Source of the DNA: Phallusia mammillata
Lineage: Eukaryota; Chordata; Ascidiacea; Phlebobranchia; Ascidiidae
Direction of reading: 5' to 3'
Assembly (NCBI GenBank): GCA_003260075.1
Contig: QLIY01000366.1
Coordinates: forward strand, 81,361-145,360
DNA: 64,000 nucleotides
Shown here in pieces: positions 1 to 12,068 of this stretch (position 1 is the stretch's first letter; the number at the start of each line of letters is the position of its first letter). The notes beneath the pieces were generated by a model. It did no database searches, was not told the origin of the DNA, and saw only the letters and a list, made by a program, of their open reading frames with translations. Both the position numbers and the translations under genes were made by a program.

Positions 1-584
1 AAAAAAATCCAACATGTAAGAAGGAAAGTGAAGTTTCATCAGCACAGTGCTATTCGAAAGAATATTTTCTGGTCCCTCAAATGTAAAAACACAAAGTTGG
101 TTAGTTTAAACTAAGCTAATTAGCGCAGTAATTAGTTGCTGTGTTTTAAACCTATTTTTAAGAAGTTGTATCCCAGTCAAAAATTTATGTCCGGGCCAAG
201 CATAATTATGTTTGGTAACGCTTGGCAGCCTCACATGGGCGGCACCTGGGTGCCTTGCTTAAGTTGGCATATATGTGTGGCGTATGTTCAACAATGAAAC
301 ACTTCGAGCTTGGCGCCGAACGTTCCAGTTATGTTTGGTTCATACACGACGCCGTACGCTCGGCCTAAGATAATAACCACGTATGACGGCCCGGTTTTCC
401 GCCATACTAGGTCCTCATTTAAGTATTGTTTGTACCACACATAACCAATCATATATTATCCTTGGCACTGCCAAACTTTGCCGCCTTTCAATATGACACT
501 TCCAATAATATTTCCTGACAATGTATTAAAAAGAAGTACAAAACGAAATATAAAGGACGCCTGGATTTGATGGATGGCCTGGGC

Positions 585-930
585 AAAGCATAAGACACAC
601 AGTTTGGATGTCCTGCGAAAAGCATAAGACACACAGTTTGGATGGCCTGCGAAAAGCATAAGACACACAGTCTGGATGGCTGATGCAAAGCATAAGAGTG
701 ATAAGACACACAGTTAGGATGGCCTGTGCAAAGCATAAGACACACAGTTTGGATGGCCTTTGCTAAGCATAAGACACACAGTTTAGATGGCCTTTGCAAA
801 GCATAAGACACACAGTTAGGAGGGCCGGTACAAAGCATTAGACAAACAGTTTAGATGGCCAGCACATAGCATAGAACACACAATTTGGATGTCTCGGCCA
901 AAAGCATTCTAAGTCACATGGCAGGCATAA
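585..930. repeat. Minisatellite, about 33-35 bp unit, roughly ten copies
   Basis: The unit is close to AAAGCATAAGACACACAG followed by TTTGGATGGCCTG. It starts at 585, 618, 653 and onward to about 930, with increasing divergence. It lies inside the 3.2 kb element, downstream of the DUF4806-like gene. Open frames through it on the minus strand are a product of the repeat, not genes. Confidence 0.85.
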
Positions 931-939
931 AGACAATAC

Positions 940-2325
940 TTATGCATCATCGCAAGAGTCAGTGTCAACACCTGGGTTTTCATTTGGCTGTTGGATTTTT
1001 ACCCTTTTCACATGACCGCCATCCCAGTCACCAACCCCTGGAAGGACCCTTTTTACTGCAGTAGCTATTTCCTGGTGACTGGCACCATTATGTCTGGTGT
1101 ATGGCAGCACATCTAAAAAAAGAAAAAAAAACCTAAAATTCATTGACCTGAATTTTAAAATCCACATCATTGCAATGTTAATTACAACAAAACATAATCA
1201 TGTCTTACCTATGAAAAAGGCAAACAAAGGATGAGTTTTAAAAGAAATTTTTGTCTGTTTTCTTCCACAACCCAATCCACTCCAGGAAAATTTAAGTGCC
1301 AGATTTTTCGTCATGAACAACTTGATGAAGTTGCGTAATGTGCCTTGCAGGCCGTCCATATCAATTACTTTTCCGATTCTTTTCTTGTCCTTCAAGTATG
1401 TAAACATGCAATTATAATCAATCATATAAAAATGTTTAAATTGTCATTATTTGGTAGGGCTGGCATAGGTACAAAAACAGATTTTGTTAACACACAACCT
1501 GACAATTAAGAGTATTAAATTTTATTTCCATTTTAGGTGAAAATGCAGCTTACATTAATTTGAGTGATCAATTCTACCAGATCTTTTTCATTGTCAGCTG
1601 GCTCTGGAAAGATGGTTTCTGTCACAGCTGCACACACTACTTTTTGTTTCAGTATCTCCACAATAGTCTCCAGTTTGTCATCCATCCTTTCCATCTTGGC
1701 TATTAGGGATTTATATTCATTACCATTTAAAGGTCTTTGGTTTGGTGGTAATGGCCGTTTAAATGTATTTCTAAACACAAAAGAAATCATTTAAACCATT
1801 TGATTTGATTTTTCACAACAACAATTATGATAAAGAAATAATATGTTAAAACAAATGGAATTTTGTACACAACAAAATGCAGTCAACATTAATCCACCAA
1901 TTAGATGTAACTTAGCAATATTGAGGAGCTAGTGATATATACATACATTTTTTGTGATGAGTCTGTTCTTATTAATGGTGAAATCTTCAATTGATGTGGT
2001 TCTTCTTCAATGGATATATCTGAATCAGAGTCCTCCAAATTACTTTGGGTGTATCCTTTTTTGATACATCGGTCATAAATACCTGCAAAGAAAAAATCAA
2101 GTAAACCATGCTTGTAACAAATATCTTAATACACTTACTAGCTTGGAAGAGAACAATACAAGGGCATGTGCACCATTCTTCTTCTGCCACAACTTCTTTT
2201 TTGGTTAAATCCTGCACATTACAAATCTCTGGTGGCCATTTACATGCATCTGTGCCAACCAACCATCCTTTAGGCACAACATCATTTGTGCCATCAGCAT
2301 ATTTTACGCACACAAAGTTTTTCAT
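940..2325 (-). CDS. DUF4806-like protein, five exons, inside a transposon
   Basis: Exons on the minus strand: 2325-2139, 2082-1947, 1770-1554, 1389-1209 and 1112-940. They join in phase to 297 codons. The N-terminal region (starting MKNFVCVKYADGTNDVVPKG) resembles leader segments of transposon-linked invertebrate proteins. An acidic linker follows, then a short helical segment (MERMDDKLETIVEIL), then a block with LALKFSWSGLG at about residue 215 that fits my memory of the DUF4806 family. The function of that domain is not known to me. The exon 4 acceptor (after gaag) is the least certain junction. Upstream on the same strand, about 2612-2371, an open stretch without a start codon encodes a basic peptide and could be an extra exon. 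The gene is absent from the second copy of the duplication. Confidence 0.6.
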
Positions 2326-3501
2326 TTCGTAGCTTTGTAAAATCCTTTGAAACCGTACATAATTTTAATTTTGCAGTAAATTAATAGCAACAAATTTTTC
2401 TTTGTATGGCAACATAACACGCTTTCTTATTTCTTGGTTATCTTTTAGCAATTCAAAATCATTTTCATTTATATTCTGGGTCTTTTCAGCAATTATTATA
2501 GCTGCTGCTTGTAGTTTTCTTTTCTTCGAAGATTGCTTCCTTCTCCATTTCGAGTTCTTTTTAAGTTGCTGAATGTTTTGTGCGCTGTACCCTTTTCGGG
2601 TGGCATCATTAACCTACGTTTTTTAGTCAGATCCAAAATAAACAATATAGTCGTCGTACACTCGTAAACCTCCTTGATTAAAACTTTCCCGCCGCCAAGC
2701 AACACGTGATCGCTCTTAGTCCGGATTCAAAACGTTCAAGATTAGCATTAACCAATCACGACAAACAACGTTTCGTAAAGTTCATAGGTCAAATGATTGC
2801 GCAAGTATTGTGCAATTTGGGTTCGACTGCGTTTACTTAACAGTTGACATGATTTGTGATATGTGTAATATTTATGTTATTGAAGCCCTGAGTTGTCAAA
2901 GATTAGGCGCTAACGAACCGTCACGTCAACTTTAGGCTCGCTAAAGGTACAAAAAGATAATGATCACACATTAATTGCATTACTTTTAATTTTTTAATGT
3001 TCACCAATTCAAGTCGTCGTACGAATTGCTTTAAAACTATCGTTTGAAAATGGTGTCAATAATAACATTGTCAACCAAAAGCTTAATATTCTCTCACATA
3101 CAGCATTTCGCCAGACCCGAACAGGTGTGGCGCCTCACTCTCGGCACCCAAGTATGGCAATTTCTTGCTTAATCTTTTTAACGCCAAGTGTAATTATACC
3201 ACATTTGCCATTTTAGGCCCTAGTATGGCGAAACCATGTAAGACCCATAGATATAAATATGGCGTATGTTTTGTTAAGTATGAATCGGCCGATCCTGGCA
3301 TAAACGATAGATAAACGAGTGTTGGTCGGGTATGGCCCGGGCGTTAGGTGTAGAAAATTTTTGACTGGGTACAACACTATATAGTACAACAAGTTCAGAA
3401 GCCAGGAATGGTTAAAGACAGTGGTTTTTGTTTTGTATGTGTCGATCTGGTTAATCTTGAGGTATTTAACAGATATTTTGTGCAATGAATAAGGACTAGA
3501 C

Positions 3502-4090
3502 CAGGGGTGGGGAACCTGCGACCTAAAGGCCACATTTTAGGCCCCTAAGTGCGGCCTTCGATGTCAAAAATCATTTGAGGATGTTGATATTACAGCGCTA
3601 AAAAATAGACAAAAACGATTATTTTGACCTTTATTCTATATTACTACTTGATTAGTTCTAGGGCAGCGGTTTCCAAACTAGAGCCGAATGGTCCCGTATT
3701 GAAAAACGAAGCGATTTCCGTAAGACTACCAAGAGCCCAAGCTTCTGCAATCTTACTTGTGTTGCAAAAGGACAATTGTTTGCGCATAATCAAATGTCTT
3801 AAACTCGTCTGTGATGTCACAAGTTGCTCTTAGATCATTGATATTAGTAAACAAGCGAGTTTCCAGGTTAAATAAACCGATGTTGTAGTTAAGGTTGGGA
3901 TGTGAGAGGAACTTTATTCAGCTTGGACCTTAAGTGCTACAACTCTACGAGGAAATACCAAAACAACCATTCTGTACGTCAAAAAGTTTGAACACCACTG
4001 TCCTTGGCCTGGGAAATAGTCTATGCGGCCTAAACGAGTGCCGATAAACGGTTTGGTGGCCTTTATAAACAAAAAGGTTCCCCGCCTCTG
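3502..4090. mobile_element. hAT-type MITE with perfect 8-bp target duplication
   Basis: The ends are CAGGGGTGGGGAACC and its near-complement ggttccccgcctctg. The flanks are GACTAGAC on both sides (3494-3501 and 4091-4098). Copy 2 of the duplication has the uninterrupted site near 11886. A second element with ends cagcggtttccaaac / gtttgaacaccactg is nested at 3664-4000; its target duplication is imperfect. Confidence 0.85.
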
Positions 4091-4275
4091 GACTAGACAA
4101 TGCAAGTCTTTTCTGTTTCAAATTGTTCTGTGATTATTTAGTACACGAAAACTCGATAAAATTTTCAATGAGTTAACGTGACAGATTCTTTGCAGTTTTA
4201 CAAAATCCCGCTTTAAAAGTTTAACTGACACTGGTTGTTGCTGTAACAAAGACTAAAAAGTGTGGGTAGGCCAGG

Positions 4276-7200
4276 ATGGAAAGACGATTATTGTTTCAAT
4301 TGTTGCTGATTGTTGTTGTTGTTTCGACTTTGGCAGAATTTTCAAAAGCCCAGAAGAACAAAACCGAATGTATTGGACAAGCTGGTAAGTCGGTCGTTTA
4401 AAGTTTAAACATGTAATACCCCCCATCATGCATTTTGTAAACAAGACTATGGGTTAGAAAACCAAAAACCGTAACGTAAAATAATAAGTGATGCAAGTTA
4501 CAAAATTGCTGAATATACGCAAGGTTCTCAAACACACGGCTAACCAAACACTATTGTGCGGACAGAAATTGCAAGTTATGTGTTTGACTTGAGGCCGAAT
4601 GGCAGGATGGCAGTGATATTTGGAATAGGAACTGTTTTTGTGGAAAGAGGCCAAACTGCCACATTCTTGTCAAATTTACTTGCAGTGATTGTTGCGTCAT
4701 ATTTTTCCATTGTTTCGTCACTGTATGCAAATATCTTAAAATAAAATAATATAGCGCGGGTAGTTCTTTTTTTTGCTGTACTGTTTTTCTGTTTGTATAT
4801 ATAATACATGAGTTAGATTTTACTATACATTATTTTCGTCATGTCAATTAAGACCTTTAACTAATTGAACTAATTTTTTGGCCATCAAAGAAGTTTAAAA
4901 CCCATTTGAACATATCTTAGTATTGCTGGGTATTTTACTTTTTGTGAATAGAAAACAACGTTGTTATAAACGTGGACGTTTATCATTATCCTGATCTTCG
5001 CCTGCCAGATCGGAACAATCTATCATCAGCAGTTTTGACTGTAACTTATGAATGGAAAGCTTCGGGTAAGTTACACCGTTACTTATCTGTGTAGTATTTC
5101 ATACTCTCGGCTACATTTGCGAAAATCATTGATTTCATTTTATTATTTTGCTGAACAATATTTGCCCGTTTTCAGTATCAATGAGTTGTCTCATTGTTCT
5201 GTAAAATGTGTGATTCACTTTTGTATTATTGTTTAATTCAACTTTCCGATTTACTCTAAAGTACATGAAAGACCAACATACCTTAATAAAAGACAAACTA
5301 TATCGTTTGCTCAACAAACTTGTTTTTCAGGGGAAGATTTCGACGGATTTCTTTATTGTTTTTACGACGGCGACACTGACTGGGTCAAAAAAGGTAAGTG
5401 ACGTTTTTTATTGAACGAATTTTGACATTTTCTCCCTTGTTTCCTATCGTTCTTCCTTACCTAGTTAAGTATTTTTCCCCCCCCCCGACATTTCGGTAGA
5501 AGTGCAATCATCCTAATCGTTCTTGTTCTGTTTTTAGGAGAACTGTCCGACAAACAGTGAGTCATTAAACAAAACATGTTTTCTAAAATTTTGTCCAAGT
5601 AAACAAAATTTGTTGTGGTTCTCATAACTTCCAGTCAGTCATCATTACAATATTTTGCAACCATGTTTTTTTTTCAGGATTTATAGGACGCATTGCGAAT
5701 CCCTTACAAATCTGACCCTCTTCGTAATTAACAGTAGAGGTGAATATGTCCAGTCCAACTACCCATGTCAATCTGAGTTGGCTACTCAATGTGCAAAAGC
5801 TAACATGTGCAATGTAACCACTGATTGCCCAACCGGAGATTTGGCTTTTGCTCCAAAGGTATGTTTGTCATTTTCTATTTGTCCATGTTATTGTTGTCAT
5901 TTTGTCTTGTTATTTAGTTTGTCTGTCTGGTTAGCAGTTTGTATGCTTTCCTGTCTGTCTGGCTTGTTGCATAGATTGTTTGCTAGTCTGTTGTTTCTGT
6001 CTAACGTTTGTCTGATTTGTTTGTGGTGGTTTATTGGCATCGGGTGCTTTGCAGGGGCGCATATGCCTGCCTGTTTTATCAGTTTTTTTAAGAATTTATC
6101 TTGCTGCTTGTAACTTCTTTGCCTACAAAATTTGTAGTTGTATGTCCAAAATATTTTTTTTGTTTCTAGAACCAAACCACTGCGACATTTTCTATCCGTT
6201 TTGGAAGACAATATACTTTCAATGTCTTTGCTTATCGTGGAACTCGCGTCCTGGGTTCTGCCTCCACTGTAAACCACGATGTGTATTTGTTCTGCGGTTA
6301 TCACCTCATCAAAAATCACTCAATAGACAAACAAGTTGCTTACGAGTTTTGTCGTGATGAACAAGTCATAAGTAGTAAGTGCTTTTCTTAATGGCGAAAA
6401 TAATCTGCCATAGGCAGGGTTGCCACACCGTCCTTATTTCTAAGATTTGTCCTTATTTTGAAAGGCAATGTCTTAGAAAAGTGACTTATTTTCAACAATT
6501 ACAAGTCAAATCCCTGCTACAATTAAAAGTAAACCTGGACTCGAGTTGTCGTAAGATACCCCCCCCCCCCGAAGTATTTTCTACGAACAAGGAGTTGCTG
6601 GAACAGATTGTTTCTGGGGGGAAAATACGCATGTAATATGTCATCGCTCGTATAACTGTAAAAATTATTTTTTTGCAAACGTTTAATTCCTTGTGGATGG
6701 AAACTTAATTTTTCGGTTGTCCTTATTTTCGGCTCCTTGTCGATGGCAAACCTGCCTATAGGTAATGTGGTGAACGGACGTGCAGCTGTTGTTGCTTGCA
6801 GTGGGCCTCAAAATAGTAGGAATGTATGTGTGTACGTCGGGATCAAACTTGTTGGTTGGCCCAAAAATTGGGGCCCGAACCCTCTTTTTGACAAAGCCCG
6901 AAAGTGATATTACGAAACAAGTGTAACCGGGCGTCAAGTAAGGCGCGAGTAAGGCCTGTTTGATTCAAACTCAAGCCCGACCGTGAAGCATGACCGGACT
7001 TACAACTCTGGTCATGACACATGAAACATTCAAAGAAACACTGCACACTATTTGTTTTGTACGGCTAATGGGTACATGTTAGGTTTTACACAATCGAGGT
7101 AACATATCGATATGGAATCAGAAAATAGAAGTATTTACCTAACGTTTGAAATGTGTCCGATCAATAAATCAGATCTTTCTTCTTCATCCGGACCACCAAG

Positions 7201-9491
7201 GAACTTCAGTATCGCTTCATATGAGAGAAACCACACAGACCACTCAGTTACAGTGACACTTCAATGGATGCCACCACATCTTGTTGACAACATCCATCAC
7301 AAGTACCCAGATTCTTACCGGATCTGGTACATTAAAAATGACGAGGATCCATCCGTAGCTAGAAAGGTGATGAAGCGTTTTTTATGTTAATATTGTAGTT
7401 CAACACTTGCCAGTAAAGTATCCACAAGAGTTGTTTTTTTTACTGAAGGGGGGAATTGTGTGTGGCTTTATACCAGTTGGTTTACCATAGTATGGTACTC
7501 GATGTGCCTTTTCGGGAGATATACGGTAATATCAAACAAAACAAATATTTTCTTTAAGCCTTGACCATATTTCTTAAATCAGGCCTAAACTTCTTTATTC
7601 CACTAACCACTTATAGAAAATCCATTTCACATTCTTGAATAATGTCTTTTTATTTTTAGCTGTATTTGATAACTTTGCAGGATAAAGCAAATGTTACTTG
7701 TGCTATAGCTCTAATGTTACTTGTGCTATAGCTCTGCAAATGTTACTTGTGCTATAGCTCACTTATTTGCCTTCTTATAACGCTCTTGTCTACAGGTAAC
7801 ATCAAAGAAACGAGACACAATGCATTACTACACTTACCGTAGACTGGCGGCCGGAAATCAATACATTTTCTATGTTTCCGCTTACATGTTATTGGATAGA
7901 ATATGTGTTTCCGGACATTGGTGTCAAAACTACGGGACAGCAACTCATTACGAACTCTATGCTGAAGGTATGATGTTTAAAATTCTAGTCAAACTATTTT
8001 TTGTGTTTTCAAATTAATGACCGGCTCATTTGGTACTCATTAGTAATGTGAGTTGAAATGACTCGTAAAATGCACCTAATAAAGTCTGAAATTGTTAAAT
8101 AACTTCAAACGGTAGATACCATGCAGCAGATAAAAACGTTAACTGAGTTTCCAAACTAACTAAAAACGTGTATGCAGATTGGAACCCTTGCCGGGGTGAC
8201 AACATGACAGGTGACCGTCACTGTCACCCAGATGCCAATTGTGAGCTCATATCAAAGGACAGCTTTAACGTCAGCTGCTCATGCAAGCCGGGTTTTAAGG
8301 GGGACGGGTTGTCCCAAGTTGTTGGGGGGCGAGGGTGCTGGGACTTTAACTCATGTTTCGAAACCGTAGCACACTGCGCCCCAACTGCCCAGTGTGTGGA
8401 CCGTGCCCCACCAGATGAGGGATACGACTGTGTCTGTCCGTAAGTTGTGCGAAATTTAAGGGTAATCTAAATACTAAATAGTCTTTGTGAAGGATAATCT
8501 CTGTTTGCAATCACTTTGCTGTACCGTCGGCAGCAATCAGTTTGGACTTAGTGTAGACCTAAGCTCAACAATGACCATATTGGTATCCTGGTAACGCCTG
8601 TAGTAGAGCTGGTGCACTATGAAATCTAAGCTAAATTTGCGAAGTCATCTTAACAAACTAAGGATCCAATGGGGTTATTCAAGCTCAATACATTAAAGCT
8701 AAATAGGGTTCGAGCTTTATTTAATTTGTATGTATTGTCAACCTTTAATATAACAGTATGGTGACATTTGAAAGCCAACATCCATCAAATGTTGTTCTTT
8801 GCAGACAAGGTTACATCGGCAATCCGCGAAATACTTGCATCAGCATAAAGACCCTGATCCTAGCGTTGGTTTGTCCAATTATGTTTGTTATCGTGTCTGC
8901 GATTGTATGCTACTGTTGCTGCAAAAGAAGCGAACGTGTTAAAAGGTGAGTAACTTCCCAAAGAATTCACCGAGCGTTTGAGAATGCTTTGACAAATAAT
9001 AAAATGCTATAATTTATGTGTTGCTATAGAATGTAAACCAGGAACATTTGCCTTTTGATATTACTTTAAAGAAGAAAAAAACGATTGAAGTAATTTAAAC
9101 CAGTTTTTGTTCACTTTTTCATGTACAAACGGTCAGGACAAGCCTCTAACAAGGCCACTTACAAGAAACTGAGGGGGCTTATATTTGCAGTTTGCATAGT
9201 CTTGGTTTTTGTGGGTAGATTGTTGAAATAATGAGTGATTTTAAATTGGGGCAAACATCACACACAGTTTGCCTTTAGCGTTGAGAACCTTAGACTAAAA
9301 CAACAAACAATAACTCAATTTTTAAATGTCGTTTTTAGAATCATAGTTTAATATAAAGCATTTTTTGTAGAAGACTCATTTCCAAGCAATCGATGTTTGT
9401 GCCGGGCGAAACAGGATCTGATGTAATACCAGTTCTAAACCACACCCAGTTTGAGAATGACGTCAAAACAGAATCACAATTTGTTTCCTAG
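4276..9491 (+). CDS. Kinase-less receptor paralog (FN3, two EGF-like modules, TM)
   Basis: Exons: 4276-4384, 4952-5065, 5331-5393, 5538-5556, 5678-5858, 6170-6374, 7173-7366, 7796-7967, 8178-8439, 8805-8945 and 9371-9491. They give 526 residues in consistent phase. A signal peptide (MERRLLFQLLLIVVVVS) opens the protein. About 200 residues of unassigned, Cys- and N-glycosylation-rich sequence follow, then a fibronectin III domain (exons 7-8) and two EGF-like modules (exon 9 into exon 10, ending QGYIGNPRNTC). One membrane helix (LILALVCPIMFVIVSAIVC) and a basic stop-transfer CKRSERVKR come next. The cytoplasmic tail is only about 40 residues and ends FVS-stop, where the paralog at 12069 continues into a kinase. 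All frames are intact, so I read it as a functional kinase-less receptor or a recent truncation. A likely poly(A) signal is AATAAA at 9778. Confidence 0.85.
6415..6754. mobile_element. hAT-type MITE in intron 6 of receptor copy 1
   Basis: The ends are CAGGGTTGCCA and TGGCAAACCTG. The flanks gccatagg and cctatagg match the uninterrupted gctatagg in copy 2 (15334-15341). A C-run lies inside at about 6560. Confidence 0.75.
7687..7760. repeat. Three tandem copies of a 23-26 bp unit
   Basis: The unit gcaaatgttacttgtgctat plus agctc is repeated three times in intron 7 of receptor copy 1. It is absent from the matching intron of copy 2. Confidence 0.9.
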
Positions 9492-11244
9492 TCGTGGACA
9501 ACGCTTTGCTCTTCATGCACCCCAAGAATGTTTTGGTTAAAAGTTCAAAAATTACTAATACGTTCCGGGTGGTAGCTGTACTTAGATAATTTCATTACAT
9601 GATTCATTTCTAAACATATTTATATTGGAGTTTTTGATTAAATATATCGGCCAAGTAACCTAGCACCATTTCACCATGTATTCACCCAATTTACTCAGCG
9701 GCATAGATCTGCGACAAAAGTTCCAAATCTTGAGCAAAATGTACCCAGTGGATTATATTTCACATGCTGTTCGAGTAAATAAAAGTAATACACTGGGTTT
9801 TTCATTGTAAGAAACTTTGGGGTGGGTATCTTTAAATTTTGCCAAAGGGCAAAACAAGAGATCAAAGGGTAAAAACATTTGCACAATGGCCTTACGGCGC
9901 CTCTGAGTGTACAACAACATTTTTACGCATTACCGCTAGAAATTGCAACAGAATAAATAACAGTACTCTGGAATTCAAATATACAATGGTACGCATCACA
10001 AATACACATTTTACACATCTTTTCAAAAAACTTAACCTACCAAATAAAAGTCACAAAACAGTACTAAAAAATGATGATATAATTATACGTTCTGAAATAT
10101 AGTTTACAAATTTTACACACAACTGCTTCGGTGGATTTGCCTATTTTTTTCTTTTCCCCGAAAAAGTTTATTCTGTACGCGAGTTAACTAGCAGTGGCTA
10201 AAGCTTAGCATTGGATCTCACTTTATGAACCTTGGACAAAAATTGACCATTTTAAAGTAAGATACAGTTTCCGGTATCTCAAAACGGAAGCTTGCTTACG
10301 AAATAGACATTTCGCTGCATTTAGATCAGCGGTTCTCAGGGGTCGGCTGCGCGATTTCGGAGGGACCGCGAGAAGCTTGAAGTATTTCAAACGTATGTAA
10401 CTTTAGTTCTTGCGAGTATATTAGCAAAAATCAGACAGACAAATGAGTCTTTTGTGACAAGACATAGTTCTTCACTGCATTTTCAAGTAACACTAAAAAA
10501 CGATTGTTCGCGCACAACTTAATTAGTGTTTTAGTCCTGTTTGTGACGTAATAAACTGCCATTAAAACATTCCCACACCACGTAATCTGGTACAAGCAAA
10601 CTGAATTCAGCATGTTGTTGTGGGAATAGTTTCGCAAGGAATAAATTAGCTTCTAGTTGTTGCTGCAGCTTTTGTTTCGCTAATTTATACACTTTTTAAA
10701 GTTTTATAAATACATTTAGCTTGGACCGCGAGTGCTTGAGGAAATTGCTAAGGGGCCGTTATGAAAAAAAATTAAAAGTTTGAGAACCACTGATTTTGAT
10801 TATTTCAAAACTGTTGTAAACAAATATGGTCTCATTTTTTACCATACTGTGGGGAAAAATACAAAGAAAAGTTAGTTATTCAAATGAAAATGTGGATCGT
10901 AACCAAATGCAGCGTTGTACAAGTTACAATAGGATTTTGAACTGTAGAAACAAAGGTTACGAGGCTGTATTGCGCAAAAACCATAGGAAATAAATGTGTA
11001 GGAGCTGTTGAAGCCAAAGTTGAACAACTTTAACCATAAATGCAGCACTTTACGAGGAAAGTTTCAGTTGGCACTTGGTTTCCAACAGTTCCAACAATAT
11101 TTAACTTGTAATCTTTGCAAACAACCTTGCGCTGATTCGGAGTAAAACTTAACAAATACAGATGTCGCTACAAGGAATCTTTCCTCGATGTACAGGATGT
11201 GTGATATATACTGTAGAATGAATTTCTGCCTTTAAAGTCTTAAA
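9492..11244. other. Spacer between the two duplicated blocks
   Basis: No gene is visible. The spacer holds the 3' untranslated region of receptor copy 1 (AATAAA at 9778) and a hAT-type MITE at 10327-10792. Short open frames here are isolated, without splice partners or recognisable domains. Confidence 0.6.
10327..10792. mobile_element. hAT-type MITE
   Basis: The ends are cagcggttctcag and ttgagaaccactg. The flanks atttagat (10319-10326) and attttgat (10793-10800) agree at 7 of 8 positions. Confidence 0.75.
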
Positions 11245-12068
11245 TTAAAAAAATCTGTAAGAAGGAAAGTGAAGTTTCATCAGCACAGTGCTGTTTAAAA
11301 AAGCAGAACATTTTCTAAAAGCAGGGTTTTTGTTAACTTGGGCAGGTCTGTAGATGTGTTCAAATAAATGCGAACATCGTTTAGGAATACGTACATTTCT
11401 GCTCTAAATTAGTACCGGTGACAAACTTTGGTTCTGGTAATAATGCACAACGCCTTTTCATCAAACAAGTGGTGTTACTTTTTGTTAAATAGTGTCTAAA
11501 ACCAATACATTGGTCTCTGAATTTTGAACACAAAGTTGGGTAGTTTAGCTTAGTAATTAGTTACAGTGTTTTCGGCGTGTTTTTAAGATGTATGGGTACA
11601 ACAAGCTCAAAAGCCAGACATGGTTAAGGAAAGTGGTATTGGTTTTGTTTGTGTCGATCTGGCTAATCTTGAGACTCAAATATACAACATATCAACATCG
11701 GTTACCATTGGATAAAAACAATGCACCCTATAAAACAGAGTGACATTTTAATGACATGAATTCTAACGCTGTGGTTTGGATTCATAGCGGTCTATGCTCA
11801 CATCCTTTTTACAACATGACATATTATATACATACGACACTGATATAGTTGGGTATTTGATAGATATGTTGTGCAATGAATGAAGACTAGACGACGCAAG
11901 TCATTTGTATTTCAATCAGTTTTGTTAATAGTTAGTACACGAAAGCTCTATACAGTTTTTAATGACTTAATGTGACAAATTGTTTGCAGTTTTGCATAAT
12001 CTACCCTTAAATTTGAACTGACATAACTGGTTGTTGCTGCAACAGAGGCTAAAAGGGTGTAGGTCAAA

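Larger units (their letters stand above)
172..3369. mobile_element. 3.2 kb DNA transposon with 15-bp inverted ends, carrying a DUF4806-like gene
   Basis: The ends are perfect 15-bp inverted repeats: CCCAGTCAAAAATTT at 172-186 and its complement at 3355-3369. Both ends also carry CCGGGCCA a little further in. The block sits between sequences that are contiguous in the second copy of the duplication (around 11590-11605), so it is an insertion. The target duplication is not clean: the flanks read gtat and tac, and a short extra repeat (gtacaac) lies just outside the right end. No transposase is recognisable; the only gene found is the five-exon DUF4806-like one. The superfamily is not assigned. 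Confidence 0.65.
1..9480 (+). repeat. Tandem segmental duplication, copy 1
   Basis: The opening bases (an A-run followed by aagaaggaaagtgaagtttc) recur at 11245. From about 3370 to 9480 this block matches 11586-19020 exon for exon and in stretches of intron. The exons have identical lengths in the two copies, except the first coding exon and the last one of copy 1. The left boundary may lie before the window. Insertions found only here are 172-3369, 3502-4090 and 6415-6754. Similarity stops in the last coding exon of the copy 1 receptor, near 9480. Confidence 0.9.

Noticed and set aside
456-838. Overlapping minus-strand frames with repeated CVLC/CVSYAL peptides
   Set aside because: They are translations of the 33-35 bp minisatellite; no start context, splice partners or domain.
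585-930. CRISPR-like array
   Set aside because: Units of 33-35 bp are contiguous with no unique spacers, in a eukaryotic transposon; this is a minisatellite.
8758-8949. Separate small gene starting with the ATG at 8758
   Set aside because: It is the membrane exon of the receptor plus its conserved upstream acceptor stretch, not an independent gene; the copy at 18308 behaves the same.
4900-9480. Copy 1 receptor as a pseudogene
   Set aside because: All exon frames, splice sites and phases are intact and the stop falls after a complete membrane anchor, so a coding call is better supported.
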